Part shown: piece by piece, positions 1-11,999 of the stretch
How the letters are laid out: each line of letters opens with the position of its first letter
Position numbering within the stretch: the first letter of the stretch is position 1
NCBI GenBank assembly: GCA_021234155.1
Contig: JAJEKV010000047.1
Coordinates: forward strand, 5,161,637-5,225,636
Source: Isoetes taiwanensis
Lineage: Eukaryota; Streptophyta; Lycopodiopsida; Isoetales; Isoetaceae
Direction: 5' to 3'
Length of the DNA: 64,000 nt
Made by a program: the position numbers and the translations under genes
The notes under the pieces: generated by a model
The model's database searches: none
What the model was told of the DNA's origin: nothing
Seen by the model: only the letters and a program-made list of their open reading frames with translations

Positions 1-209
1 TGTCAGGAGATATTCATCCATTTCATCACCTTCTTTCCTGAGAACATATAGGGCAGGCATGCTTATGATTTACCTTCTATGTTGTCACGTAGACGCTTAT
101 CATTGAGTTCAAGTAAAATTATTCATGAAAGAAGAAGAAAATGTTTTTAGGCTGAATAAAAATGTACTCAAGTATTAGAGTCATTACTGCACTAACGCTT
201 TCCATACAG
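1..209. other. Intron upstream of the first visible exon
   Basis: AT-rich with no open frame resembling the expected N-terminal part of the dienelactone hydrolase. It ends in a pyrimidine-rich acceptor (tttccatacag) just before 210, so it is read as an intron. The 5' exons lie outside the window. Confidence 0.6.
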
Positions 210-937
210 CTTATACCGTGGTAAGGTTGGTCTCGACGCTGCCGAAGCACAGCATTTGATGGACTCCTTAGATTGGCCTGGTGCCATTGAAGACATCGCC
301 GCTTCTGTAAAATGGTTAAAGGAAAGTGGATCCAAGAAGGTAGAAAAGAGATGTTAAATTTTCTGGTAATCAGAATTCTTTATGTTGCATCAATGTCTAA
401 GCAGCTGCTTGTTATGGCATTGGAAATTAATATAGATGGATATAATCTGATACTAGTGATATATAGGTTGGTGTGACAGGATTCTGTATGGGTGGAGCAC
501 TGTCTATTGCAAGTGCTGTATTAGTACCAGGGGTTGATGCAGTAGTTGCCTTTTATGGGATCCCATCAGGGGATCTGGCTGATCCCACAACTGCAAAGGT
601 GCCTGTGCAAGGACATTTTGGAGAACTCGATCAATTAACCGGTTTTGCAGATGTTCAGGTTGACTTTCAAATTTCTGGCGTAGCTTAGACAATGTGCATG
701 GAAATTCTTATTGTTTGTTGCATTTTATAGGCAGCTAAAGATCTGGAGGAAAAGTTGAAGGCAGCTGGAGTGGACAATGAAGTTTATATCTATCCAAATG
801 TTGGGCATGCATTCATGAATAGCTCCCCTGAGGCTATAAAACGGAGTAAGGAATGTGGATTTCCTGAATACAACCAAGAAGCTGTTGATCTTGCATGGTC
901 AAGATTTTCCTCTTGGTTCCATAAATATCTTAGTTAA
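210..937 (+). CDS. Dienelactone hydrolase family protein, 3' exons (5' end outside window)
   Basis: Cytosolic alpha/beta hydrolase of the dienelactone hydrolase (carboxymethylenebutenolidase-like) family, whose plant members have mostly undefined substrates. Three exons join without phase conflict: 210-339, 467-658 and 731-937, with GT-AG introns and a TAA stop. The first piece reads LYRGKVGLDAAEAQHLMD, typical of plant members. The catalytic triad is visible: the nucleophile Cys in GFCMGG (exon 2), the Asp in FGELDQL (exon 2) and the His in VGHAFMN (exon 3). The C-terminal AWSRFSSWFHKYLS also fits the family. The first base of exon 210-339 completes a codon begun upstream, so at least one exon is missing at the window edge. 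The frame is intact in what is seen. It converges with the GH85 gene on the other strand. Confidence 0.92.
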
Positions 938-1252
938 AAGATTTTCCTCTTGGAGTTTTAATATAAAAGACCGGAGTATACCCAGCAGTGAAGAATCAAT
1001 GATGTGATGTGATCATTGTTAGAATAAGTTACTCACAATCGATTTTATTGGTCCAATGCAAAATCAAAGCTGGATAGTGAGGATGTATCTTTGGAGATGG
1101 AAATAATGTTAAATATTCCTTCAAAGTTATGGTTGGCAGCTTGATGCACCAATTACATTACAGCAGCCTTTGGATCAACATCTTGAGGAGCTCCATAACA
1201 AGTAAAATAAGCAAATAAAGATAACAATGTCAGACAACAACTTGATTATCAA
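938..1252. other. Intergenic, no gene seen
   Basis: 3' flank of the dienelactone hydrolase gene. It probably contains that gene's 3' untranslated region (AATATAAAA near 959). Nothing else recognisable. Confidence 0.5.
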
Positions 1253-1720
1253 TCAAATTCTGACCAGCTTGCAACAGCTCTGCAGTAAAACCTTGAGGTC
1301 TTTTGCAAGTTCAGTTCGATGAACTCGAACATTCCACAGGGTCATCACTATGCATATTCTTTTTGATGCAAGAAAGCTTTTCAGGAAGGAGCTTGAAGTT
1401 TGTCTGGAAAGGGCCTTTCTGTGATACGCTATCCTACAATCGCTGAAAATAAAGTTGCCCTGAATGTAGTGTCGTCGCAGAATCATAACGTTGAGAGATT
1501 TGCGGATCACGCCACGTCAGCACATTCAGGGTTACTCAAAATGGACAAGCCAAACTGACATGCGTGATTTGTAGTCAAAAGATGGATTATTATTTATCCC
1601 AACTTTGCAATGATTTCTCTCTTTCCTATCTAATTCAACATATCTTACTTGGGTTTTTCCATATGCAGGAATGATCATCCAGGAAGCATTCCTGAGATTG
1701 CGCAGAGGTATTGTTGGCAT
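1253..1720 (-). CDS. Possible two-exon small protein, unrecognised
   Basis: Two open pieces on the minus strand join in phase: 1720-1649 (starting MPTIPLRNLRNASW, donor gtaaga) and 1459-1253 (acceptor attcag, starting GNFIFSDCRIAYHRKA, ending in TGA). Together they encode about 92 basic residues. No domain is recognised. They lie downstream of the GH85 stop codon and could instead be a 3' untranslated part of that transcript or a chance pair. The only support is the phase-consistent splice pair, so this is a weak call. Confidence 0.2.
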
Positions 1721-1893
1721 CCCAGAAAAAAATTAAAAACTGTATTCTGCAGTTCCAGTATATAAACCATGAGTTAGCAACTTTAACCGATACAAAAGTT
1801 TTAGTCGCATTCATATATAAACCAATAATATCCTGAATTTCTTTTTGGAAGAATCATCGGTTAAAGAGGACTGTTCCTGTTTCCACATCTCTT

Positions 1894-4800
1894 TTACTCC
1901 TCTACTATTGAAAGTGAGGAGAAATTGTACGCCTCGGGTATTTCAACTAACAGACTTGGGGCCTCTTCAATTTTTTGAGAATCACCACACGAGCAGCTTG
2001 CTTGGAGCCAAAATTTTATCATCTTTAAGCCTCCATCGACAGGAAGTTCTTGTATATAAAAGGCATTCAAGAACGCTGCACCAAGAAACTTGATTTCAGA
2101 TGATATCCTTTGTTCTCCATGGCCATGTTCCAAAGGATTTGTCTGTGCATAAATATTATAGTGTACAAAATGGGCAGTGGCTGTCTTGAAGTTCCAACTT
2201 AATTTTATGTTCAGACTCAATCCTCCACCAGATGATTCTAAAACACTTATATTGGAACCTTCAAATGTACAATCCTTTAAGGGAAGAAAGCAGTCCTCGG
2301 ATGAGTTTAGTGCGATACTTATATGGCCCAAGTACCCTTCATAATTGCTCTTACACATTTGCTTTCCAGGTAGAAATTTCCTATTTGTGACTGGAGGATC
2401 CTTATGCTTTGGATTGTTCTTAACTTCTTCTATACTAAGTATGACATTTCCATAGTCCATTTTGCCCAAACAATTTACTGCACATAAATGAGTTAAAGAA
2501 TATTCTTCCAAATCTAGAGTGTAATGCCTCACACACCATGCTGAACCGTTTGCTAACGACATTTGCTCGTCCTTTTTCTGCTGGCAGAAACTTACTTTTG
2601 ATGGATACGCAAAGTTTGCTATCTCACTGTTGGGAATATTATCTGTTTCAGAAGCTAATAAAACAAAAAAGTATGGAGAATCTGAAGCCTTTTCTCCTCT
2701 TAGAAGCAAAGTCAACTGACAATCGTCACCAAGAAGCACCTATACCACATGTAAAATAGATTAGATATTATTAATAGAAGACAGGAAAATTTTCTTACCG
2801 AATATGTCAAGTGAACAGTTGTCTTATTGGTCAACAGTGTGGCTGCCTGATAAAGTTGCGTTACCATGAAGGCACCTTTATCTAAGTTGCCAACAAACTT
2901 GATAGAAGAGCCACCACTATATACAATTTCGGTTGACCTGCCATTTCAAATCACTGAAAGAATTGGCACACAAATGCTATATTTGAGAAATGTATCCATG
3001 TTGAGGTTTCAACATACCTGACAACTGAGATGCTTTCATCCGGTGCATACAACAAAGGCTACAACAGAAAAGATTTACATCAATATTGCCATAAGGTACA
3101 CTCACAAAAAACGAAATGTACCAAGCACTCACTTGCAGATTTTGAAAAGAAATATTGCTCCATGGATGGCCCCACACTTCTTTGCCATCGATATAAAATA
3201 CATTTCCAAATCCCTAAGAAAAATAACTTAAATTCAATCCCTTTTCCCTGGACGAATGGAATAAAAGTTTGTGAGTGCAAATTGGGGTCATTGGGCTTAC
3301 CAGATTGAAATCAGAAAAGAAAGGAAGTGTCATCAAGCTCTTATGTGCAGGAGGCCACGAATTTTGGATAGGGTTCCAGAATCTATCATTTCACATAGGA
3401 TGAGCATAGCCATGATATTGAACATCAAAGTCAGTGAATTACAAATGAGATCCTCAAGTAGAAAATAACAAAGTGACATAGTTCCCCAAACAAATTTAAG
3501 ACAAGATATGGAGTCTAGTAGGGGAATGCCCACACTAAGTGCATTTTCTAATTGTACTTGATTGGAATTGCAGGATACTTGATTCGCGAATGAATTACAA
3601 TGGATGTGTGTGAAAAAATAACTAATCCATTCATGTTCTTCCAATCAATGATCCATAGAAATGGAAGAGTAGACAAAATCGTGCAGAACCGAGGATGGGA
3701 AGGGCATATAAGGCCGTGCTACCTGCTTTGCGCATCAATAAATGGACCTTCCAATTGTTCATATACCCAACCTGGGGCAAACAGAGCACTAGACACGCCA
3801 GCATCTAAAATAACCTTCAAGGCCACGTCACACTGAAATGAAGTAATTTTGCAACAATTTAATGGAGTGGAAAGAGAGGAAAAGGATTCAACATAATGGA
3901 ACTACAAACATGAAACCACCCAGAAAGGTAAGAAGGGCACCATGGAATAAAATAAAAGGACCTGCTATTTATTAGAATTACAAGAATGAGGTTACAATTC
4001 CATGGTATATAGAATTGCTTGTCGATACGGCTACATATTAGGATAGCTCTGGCAGGACTCTTCAGATCAAAGACAGGCTGATTATACCCAAATATTATTT
4101 ACCTACTTGACAGAAGGGGCTATAAATTAGAAGGTATATAGCGGTGTGCTGGAATAACTTCATTGATCAGCAGATAATATTCCATCCACCTAATTACAGA
4201 CTGAAATACATGTAATTGAAGTCACAACCTCTCTACAGTGATTCTCAAGCAAGCATCTATTGTTCTGGAAGCTTGTTTGCAGAACAGCTAAGCTAAGGGT
4301 ATACAATATTTTATTCCTTTAGTTTATAAGGTTTTTGAAGCTAATATGAGCGTATATATACGAAGTACCCAATCAAAACCTCATTAGCAGACAGACCCTC
4401 GTTCATTCATGATTTCTTTCTACCAGCTTTAAATTCGTAACCCAATTTATGCATATTAGTGATTGCACACCCTCACGATAATAATATAAATGTGTAGGCG
4501 CAGAACTACATTATTTCCACCACCAAAAGTACTGACCGAAAGACATCTATGCCCGCGCCATACGTCCACAGCACGTTTCCAGCATTGCACGCTCTGCTGG
4601 AATTCCTTTCTGCATTTATTTATAAGATTCCGCTAACGAAGAAGAAGCAGCAGAAAATACTTCAGATACCTGCCATGGTAGTAAGCAAGATGCCGTGTCA
4701 CAAATATCAAAGAAGTCTTTGTTTTTTGCATTCAGGTTGTTTTGCCAGTCAAGTGCACCTTCAACAGTCACAGCATCATACCTGTGCGTAGATACAAATT

Positions 4801-5841
4801 ACAAAAAACGCACTTACTACCAATTCCCAGTTGATCTAATTGATTTTTAGTCAGTTCCATGGACTATGAATTGAAAAGTTAAAGGGAAAAAGGAACAATG
4901 CTAGTGATGACTTGATCGCCTCTTTAACATAACATGCAAAGTCGATGTGAAACAAAAAGCTCTGTGAAGTACCAGATTACTAGTGAGCCAGGAACTTGAG
5001 AATGCATCGTGCTTGTGAGATGCTGGATGAACTCCTTCAAGTTCTCGATCAGCTCTATGGGCACCTTATTTTCAATGTTAATCTGCCAGAGAATCCCATT
5101 GCACTAATATAGGGAGGATCAATAGAATAAAACTTAAAAGGGAAACATTTTCATACCAACCAGCCATCAAACCCAAGGGATGCTGCCAATTCTGCCAATC
5201 GGGAAGCATATAACCTGGCAGATTCCTTAGATGCAAGGAGAACCTTGCAGGTTTCTGCACCTTCGTCCCACTCTGTGATGAATGTGCCTAAAACCTTCAG
5301 AGAAGAGCATTAATTTCTTTGACATGCAAGATGAGGATTAAAGGCAAAGCATGCAGGGTACAAATCGATTCTTTAACATGTAAATTTTCAATACCTGCAC
5401 TCCATGCTTGTGAGCAGCATTCGTCCAACAAGGAGGAGGCAAAGTGACCAAAGAATGTGAGAAATATACAAAAACATCAATGCAGAGCCAATTCCAAAGG
5501 GAATATGCAGAGCCATTATCATCACCCTGTACCCATTTATCATCTTGGTATCCTCCCTTCATGTCATGGCAAACAAGAAGGCGGGGTCTGTTTGCTTTAG
5601 AAGCTTGAGGCAAAAGGGGCACACTGCTTGCGTTGAAGGGGAAATGGAATGTTGAAAAATATGTACGGCCTTCAAGATCCTGCAGAGATTTGAGGGGAAA
5701 TGAAATTGGCAAGGAAGGCTTGGTAAGATCAGTGGGTGCATCCATGGCCGGAGGTGAATAGGGTTCTTCTTTGGATAAGGGCCAGACAAGGCAGTACCAT
5801 ATGCGACGGAGAAACTTGAAGAAATTGCGGATAGAAAGCAT
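1894..5841 (-). CDS. ENGASE: Cytosolic endo-beta-N-acetylglucosaminidase (GH85), 11 exons, frameshifted in the middle
   Basis: Cleaves the GlcNAc-GlcNAc core of N-glycans and so processes free high-mannose glycans in the cytosol. Exons, in transcript order: 5841-5395, 5294-5157, 5082-4973, 4781-4670, about 4609-4510, 3832-3723, 3382-3301, 3213-3133, 3058-3018, 2937-2799 and 2739-1894; splice phases agree outside the two broken exons. Exon 1 holds RPRLLVCHDMKGGYQDDKW and DVFVYFSHSLVTLPPPCW, hallmarks of GH85. Exon 2 gives TFITEWDEG. Exons 2-3 give FDGWL/INIENK, whose Asn and Glu match the catalytic N-x-E pair of the family. Exon 6 gives FAPGWVYE. The last exons form the C-terminal beta-rich region. 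Exons 4 and 5 need several 1-2 base corrections to match the family (DICD..GIF, STFGGG). The cause is either read error or inactivation. The start is the first Met of the open frame; an in-frame Met at about residue 33 is an alternative. Confidence 0.93.
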
Positions 5842-6180
5842 TTCACTAGTGGGGTTTCTTTGATTTTAACCTTTCTGCCTCTGATTCATCTTAGCAGGCT
5901 GATCTGTTCATACGGTAATTTTGGGTCTGTGGCATTTTTTTCAACAAGAAATGAATGCGCCACCGCCACTGTGCTGCCACTATGACGACCTGGTCGGGCT
6001 CGTTGACTAGGTAGCCTGTTTTTCGTTCTTTTTCGTTCCTCTTCCATAAAATACCCTTTCTGGGTTGCCGGAAGGCTCCGTTCGGGAAACTTTTTAATGA
6101 GACTACAAATTTTCCTACGGTTGCCTATATTTATGTGGTAATTCACAATCTCAACCTACAATTTCTTACAAAGAATGGGA
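5842..6180 (-). promoter_or_regulatory. 5' upstream region of the GH85 gene
   Basis: Sequence immediately upstream of the GH85 start. The part up to about 6010 is also present, diverged, at 34,530-34,700 together with the exon 1 copy, so it was part of the duplicated segment. No TATA box could be fixed with confidence. Confidence 0.4.
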
Positions 6181-8480
6181 AGACCATGTAAATTTCCTGC
6201 GAGATATCATAATGCCAAGTTTGTTTCCTACAACAAATCAGAACAACATGTCCAATTTCTTGCAACAAGTGAAACATGACGTAAATTGATAGATAACAAG
6301 ACAAATTGATGTATAATAGAGCAAAGATAAGGTGCTTAAACTAAAATATGATATAGATATTACATAAGACATTATTGCACCTGGTTTAAGACTAAAACTG
6401 ATACATAAATATAAGAGTCTCCATAAAGAATTGGTTCATCAATCAGATTCATCATCCTCAGTCTTCGGGCCTAAAGGTTTAGGGTCCAAATGTTACAACA
6501 CTCAACCAGATTTGAACCAGCAAAAGGAAATAATTAAATCATAAATAATATTTGGATTCCCCATACTATTTGCTGTTGATACTGTACATGTGAAGTAGCA
6601 GCCTCAAGAAACAAAAAGAAGAGAAGAAGATGATGAATTTGTTTTGCTCAAAAGATCCTTTGATCCAGAGCGAAGAAAGTATACCATACATTGATCAGCG
6701 ATCTAAGAATTATCACGCTTTTCGATAAAGATATTGCATTGTTCAAAATAGGACAGCAATTGATTCTATCATCTTTTATTGCAACATGGAAGCTTAAGAC
6801 CGTTTATGCTAAAATCTGCTGGATGACATTGCTCAGATTTCCAAAATACTAAACCTTGAACATGGATCGATTGACAAACATGTGGCAAACACACTTAGAA
6901 ATCTTATTCTGAATTGCAGTCTGACTCTACAAACCAAATACCATCACAATAACAAACAAGTTATGAATAATCAATCAACACGGGATAAGGAAATCCAATC
7001 TGAAACCATGAATTAGATAAAGTTACAGACAGAACAAGGAAACAAGTGAAAGCAAGTATGAAAAGAAAGAGTCAAGCATTCTTGGTAGACTTAGCTTGGA
7101 CTTGGTTGGTATTTTTGGAAGCAGAAATAGAATAATAATCTAAAAGGGTAAAAGTTCATTGTCCAAGATAGAAAGAGATCGTTGTACCTTACTGAAGATC
7201 TTATATGATGAAAAGTCTTTGGATCTATCACTTTGATCAAGCGTCCATGGAACACGGTTATGTAGCGGAATAGTCAGATTAGCATTTCAAAGTTTTTGGA
7301 AGCACTTTGTACCAATGCAAAACATAACATTCAGCAGAAGCAACAAATACTTGACAAATGGAAGGACGAAGATACAAGCTAAATGAAATTAGCACCTTAA
7401 ATGCAAAATGTTCATTCCTATTCCTTACTTGCCGCTCGCGGCCGCCTTCCTTAATCCCTTATGCAGTAGCCTTCAATCAAAGAAACTAATACGAAAACAA
7501 AACCTAGTTTGTGGAGAATCCGACAAATAAACGACACTTTACGATTTTCGCCTAAAAAATGGACCTACGTTCAAATTTTAGGCAAAAATTGATATATTAC
7601 GTTTTCTATAAAAGCGAAAAAAGAGGCGATGGTGTTCAGATTTTAAAATGGGCCCACACATTTTTTCTTAATTTTGTCAGGACATGCTTCCTATTCCTAG
7701 AATTTGCGAATGGAGCCCAAAGGGCAATCTTCTAGAATTTGGTGGTGCTTAGAGGCATATTCAGAGAAATTTTAATGATTGTGGTAAATTTGTGCTCAGT
7801 ATGGAATGTATGTGGAATATGTCATAGCAACGGCAAGAGATATGGGAAAAAAAGATGCCAAAACATCACTTGTTACTAAATCACGATTAGAAGGAATGTG
7901 TTGAGGGCGCGGTTAAGAGTCTTTCGCATGCATCAAGCTGAAAGCATTGCAAGCCTCTTGTCGTCTATTTGTGAGTTCATTGAGATTTTGATCAATCTAG
8001 AGTTCATTTCTGTTCTTCTTCCACTACCTTATGCTTAAACCTGTTTGATTCTTAAATCCTTGCGGTTTGGGCGTGCAGTACTAAATGGTTTGAGTCCTTT
8101 CCTTCCTTTGTTTCTTTCGAATGATTAGAGTTCATAGATTTAGGCTCCATGGCGTACTTTTTGATCATAGGCGGCATAGAAGATATGGTCACCATTTGCG
8201 GCGGTATATCACTGCTGCTTGTGCGCCCTACTCGCGACTAGTTTTTCTCGATTCCACCTGAAACAAAATGGATTCTGTCATACGTGAGTGGAATTAAAGA
8301 AATTTTATCTGGCTTTTCAGACATAGTAACTATTGCGCCAAAGTCTAGACCTCTGTAGCTTGAGTCAAACTCTCCCATATTCAGTAATTTCTTAATCTGC
8401 AAGTCTGATAAGCTTTGGTATGACCTCTTAAAAGAGACAATAGACTATGCCTTGTATTTTATGAAGAGCAGCTGCATTTC
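6181..8480. other. Intergenic, only weak exon-like fragments
   Basis: No recognisable gene. Weak exon-like pieces on the minus strand near 7290-7195 (containing PWTLDQSDRSKDFSSY, followed by a GTAC donor) and 7140-7070 (ending in a TGA), and an acidic C-terminus-like string, KTEDDESD then stop, near 6450. None could be assembled into a gene with a start codon. 8150-8240 holds a 30-codon plus-strand ORF of no known type. Confidence 0.3.
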
Positions 8481-8482
8481 AG

Positions 8483-9136
8483 ATTCAAATGCAGCCCAAA
8501 TGGCACAATATTTGAATCATTATCTCAATCTCAAGCTCATAGAGGAGACTCTATCACACTTTCTACAACAAATGGATCCTGGACATTGAATGGAACCATC
8601 ATCGATGAACTTATTTGTTGTAAACTTCTATCTTTGGGGACCTATCCTTGTCTAGGATGTATAACAGTGCTAACATGTCGAATAAGTTTATTTCTCTCTT
8701 TTTTGAGACACCAAACTATTGCACTTCTGGTAAATATTGAGAAAAAAGTCCTTATTTGGTCGATGCATTCTATATGTAAGTGTTACCACTTGAAATGTTG
8801 TGTATAGTTGCATGGGTGAAGGTGCTATGCTAAAATGGTCATTTTTACTGATGTGAGACCAAGTAGATATACATTGTTTCTTTATCTTCTAGGAGCAGAG
8901 GGTTGCATAGTCTCTAACGGTCAAAGTCTAATGCACATCCATATATATTACCCATGCAAATTTATTGCGTCTTTCATGAAGATTGGTATGATGATATTTG
9001 TACACCATATAGCTGGAACGCCAGAGTAGGACATTTCATTAGCACCTGCAATAATTGTAGAAAGGGTTTACACCATGTACAAGCTTACGGTCCATCCTTG
9101 CCTTCAAATTTTAATGGTCAAAGTTTGTTGGAATAG
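8483..9136 (+). other. Exon-like open stretches upstream of the 9290 exon
   Basis: After an acceptor-like gcatttcag at 8482, one frame stays open to 8807 (it includes SPNGTIFESLSQSQAHRGD). A second open stretch at 8954-9136 includes EDWYDDICTPYSWNARVGH. They lie on the same strand as the better-supported exons at 9290-9579 and might belong to the same decayed or unrecognised gene. No phase-consistent join was established and no homology is recognised. Confidence 0.15.
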
Positions 9137-9289
9137 GTAATAAGGGAATGAGCCACCATGTTCATTCTCAGTTGTAACATGATTCGGCTGATTTTATAAC
9201 ACCAGGGTCAAAAGGTCAATAATTTAGAACTTTACTTCAGTCTATGTAAATAAGTTGCATGTTAATTATATCCAGATGCTATATTCCAG

Positions 9290-9579
9290 GTACTCAACAC
9301 AAGTGAGGGTCCTCAAAGTTCTGATCAGGTTGCAAAAGAGAACCATGTTATTGAATGGCTATTTATTGATAGCAGTGGTGAAGGAAAAGATGTGGTAATT
9401 GATCTCATTTGCTAGCCTATCTTAGTACACAAGAGTTGATAAGAGTTAGTCTACATCTAAAATCATGCAAATATATATAGTAATTTAGAATGTGATTTAA
9501 CGATGGGCCTCAATCATGCAAAGATAATGAGCCTCGTTTTCTTCTGCAGTTGGCTCGAAACTTCCATTCTACTTGCTAA
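9290..9579 (+). CDS. Last two exons of an unrecognised plus-strand gene
   Basis: Exon 9290-9394 is exactly 35 codons, open only in the sense frame used here, preceded by atattccag and followed by gtaatt. It encodes a string that includes KENHVIEWLFIDSSGEGKD. The next acceptor, tcttctgcag, opens exon 9550-9579 in the same phase, giving LARNFHSTC and a TAA stop. The splice signals, matching phase and protein-like composition support a real 3' gene end, but the family is not recognised and the upstream exons were not assembled. It could also be a fragment left by gene decay. Confidence 0.3.
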
Positions 9580-9660
9580 TGTCTCTAATATATTGAAGGA
9601 AAAGGATATCTTACTTCCTTTATAGCCTAAAGACCTTGCAAGAAAAATACGTAGTACTGC

Positions 9661-9790
9661 CAAGGTTTTGCCCTCAAAAACCCTCCGGGACGGGGTTTTT
9701 TAATCCTAGCAGTAATACGATTGTTGTATTTCTTGTTTGAGACCCATAGGCCAATTGGTCTCCGGGGATGATAAAAATCAATTCAATTCA
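9661..9790 (+). mobile_element. Retroelement 3' relic: hairpin plus AATTC-type tail
   Basis: A stem-loop at 9663-9707 pairs GGTTTT with AAAACC and ends in GGTTTTTTAATCC, matching the hairpin seen in the LTR-like modules at 18.4, 26.2, 36.3 and 43.8 kb. About 60 bases later comes a short AATTC repeat tail (tcaattcaattcaattt). No coding part remains. Confidence 0.4.
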
Positions 9791-10720
9791 ATTTGTTATA
9801 TTTGCCAATTTACCTTTGTTTTTTCTACCTTCCCGAAGCCTGCTTACTGCTAGTTTTAGTTTAGTTGTGTTACGATTACGAATGAAAGGTTAGCCAGTAA
9901 TAAAAAAGATCAAACATCTAGCAAACCAACACTAAAACATTAAATATTCTCAAAACCAGGCCTTTAGCCCAAAGCTCTCCACCCAACGGGACCACTCAGC
10001 TAGCAATATTAAGCTGGAATATGAAGACAGTAAGGCATATGTGACAATCAGTGCCCTCTTGTAGCTCCTTTCTCGAACAAGCAGTCTTCAATATGATACA
10101 CCAAGGGTCGGGTTCAAGGACCGTAATAGGATATTAAACAAGAGCAACAGAAGCTCTAGGAAAAAGTATGGAGCAGTCTTTCTTGGCACCCTATCACTCT
10201 TCTGGCCATAACCATCTTATTCGGATGAGTTATGGAAGTTGCCACCCCAATTCGAAAACTAGACTCTGAGATGGTTCCAGTGCACTAAATACCGCCTCAA
10301 TCGGAGCTCTAATTGCGGAGATATCGCCAATTGAACTTTAGATGCTATTTATAGAAGTCTCTGCGACTTATAGCCTTCTTTGGCCTGCCTTTGCCTTTGC
10401 CTTTGCCTTTTTGTTCCCCAACCATGATATATACTAGCTTTATATGATTTGGGCCAATGCATAATCATATTGGCCACTCCCACGAGCTCATTGTTAGATA
10501 TTAACCTTAAACCATATCAAGTTGCCCCTCCTACAACATTTTCTACAATTCTAGCCTATCCACGTGACATGTCACATCATCAATTTTTATCTTTAGTACA
10601 TTGAATCTATTAATATTATCGCCGACATTAGCGAAATTAAAATCGTGTTCCGCGTTTAGGAGAATCTGCGGGGAAACTTGGCGGAAGTGCGTGTAAATGG
10701 CGTTACTGTGAAGCTTCTAA
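9791..10720. other. Intergenic, contains a TTTGCC microsatellite
   Basis: No gene seen. A short hexamer repeat, cctttg repeated about four times, sits near 10385-10412. The last 100 bases are the likely 5' flank of the small gene starting at 10721, including a short upstream ATG ORF at 10697. Confidence 0.4.
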
Positions 10721-11422
10721 ATGGAGAAGTTGCAAGAAAACAAGTTTTTCGATATTTTGTTGTTTCGGCAAAACGAGGCAGAGAAGATTGTGCTGCAAAG
10801 CAATAAGCTTGATATTTTGGCTAATGGTACATTTTGAAAAAATCTAGGGTTTTATATTTAAGTATTTTCTACTGCGAGATGGATGGCCCCGGTTTGGGAA
10901 AGAAAACGTATTTGCATTTGAAACAAAAGGCCTGCACCGATTTTTCTGATTAATCTTCTAATATGTGATGATGAAGATGGAGTAATACAAACTTTGTTGC
11001 GAGAGATAGGTTTTATTCACATAGATCACCGGGATTTTGTCGACACCTTCTTGATTAATTGTTAGATAAAACAAGGCATATTATTCTACGTAACTTGGCA
11101 GGGCATTTTTCTAGGAGGGTAGAAGTGCTAAGCGATCTTGAGCAGTTAGATTGTTCAATGCTATTGTAAGGCGGTCTAGAAGCCATGTATATTTCCATTC
11201 AGTCATTATGATGTTCAACCTCCATATCCGGTCTTTTCTTCTATGCTTGAATCTCCTGCTTCCTTTAGCTCAGGAAAGAATATGGAAGGCCTTACTGAAG
11301 TGGATGCAAGACTTTTGTTTCTGAGAAACATTCTTGATATAGAGGCAGGGCTGTCAGAACTATCTTTGGAACTCGCTCCATCGAAATCTTTTTGCACTAC
11401 TCTTATTTGCATGCCTAACTAG
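10721..11422 (+). CDS. Small three-exon gene, about 122 residues, function unknown
   Basis: Exons 10721-10826, 11123-11165 and 11203-11422 join with matching phases (1, then 2) and normal GT-AG borders; the stop is TAG at 11420. The start MEKLQENKFFDILLFRQNEA opens directly after untranslated-looking sequence. The N-terminal half, about residues 5-50, is rich in Leu, Glu, Gln and Lys with spacing that suggests a helix or short coiled coil (for example EKIVLQSNKLDIL, EVLSDLEQLD). The C-terminal half includes EGLTEVDARLLFLRNILDIE and a Ser/Leu-rich end. No enzymatic motif or transmembrane segment is seen. I do not recognise the family. Its size and helical character would suit a subunit of a larger assembly, but that is only inference. 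No neighbour gives context. Confidence 0.5.
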
Positions 11423-11999
11423 CGAACATTCTCTCATGGGATATGGACGAAATATGGATGTCTCTAGTGATAGCTTCAATGGCTTCAGGTTGCATCCCTG
11501 AACCATCAAATGAATAAAGTCGAGTTTGGAAATCAAAGGCCTTAAAGGAATTTGATGAAGCAGTAATGATTTGAGTACTTTGTATCAAGAAATTTGGAAG
11601 TGAGGACAAAGGTCTTTGGGGCTTAACCACTTGATGATCTAAGTAACTAGGATATAGAAGTTATGAAATTGTTCACGGATGTTAAACTGTGTGGGTCTGG
11701 AAATGGCACACATCCCCTTTCCAAAAGCATGCAAAATGGTGGAATGTCTATGAGGAAGCGCTCGCGAGAAGATTTTCTTCACAGATAGGTATGTGACCCA
11801 TTTCTAGCTTTGTTGACTAGGTAATAGTGCAATAAATAATATTATTTGTAGTTGTAACAAAATTCTTATGCAATGGTTATGTCTATGACGAGGCAATAGA
11901 CATCATACTTCATCAATGTTAACCAATCACATGAGCTTACTTGTCTCATGTCTGAGGAAGCATAATTGTTCCTCTATTAGTGGAGAACCACTACCTCTG
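11423..11999. other. Flank of the small gene; one exon-like piece
   Basis: 11658-11788 is open in a plus-strand frame after an AG acceptor and includes LSKSMQNGGMSMRKRSREDF, but the frame meets TAG exactly at the apparent donor site. No partner exons were found, so it is not called as a gene. Confidence 0.2.

Noticed and set aside
3333-3644. Minus-strand 103-codon frame within the GH85 gene
   Set aside because: It covers an intron and the antisense frame of exon 7; the spliced GH85 exons explain the locus.
11215-11630. Minus-strand open frames at 11215-11412 and 11415-11630
   Set aside because: The first is the shadow of the phase-consistent plus-strand terminal exon; the second has no splice or motif support.
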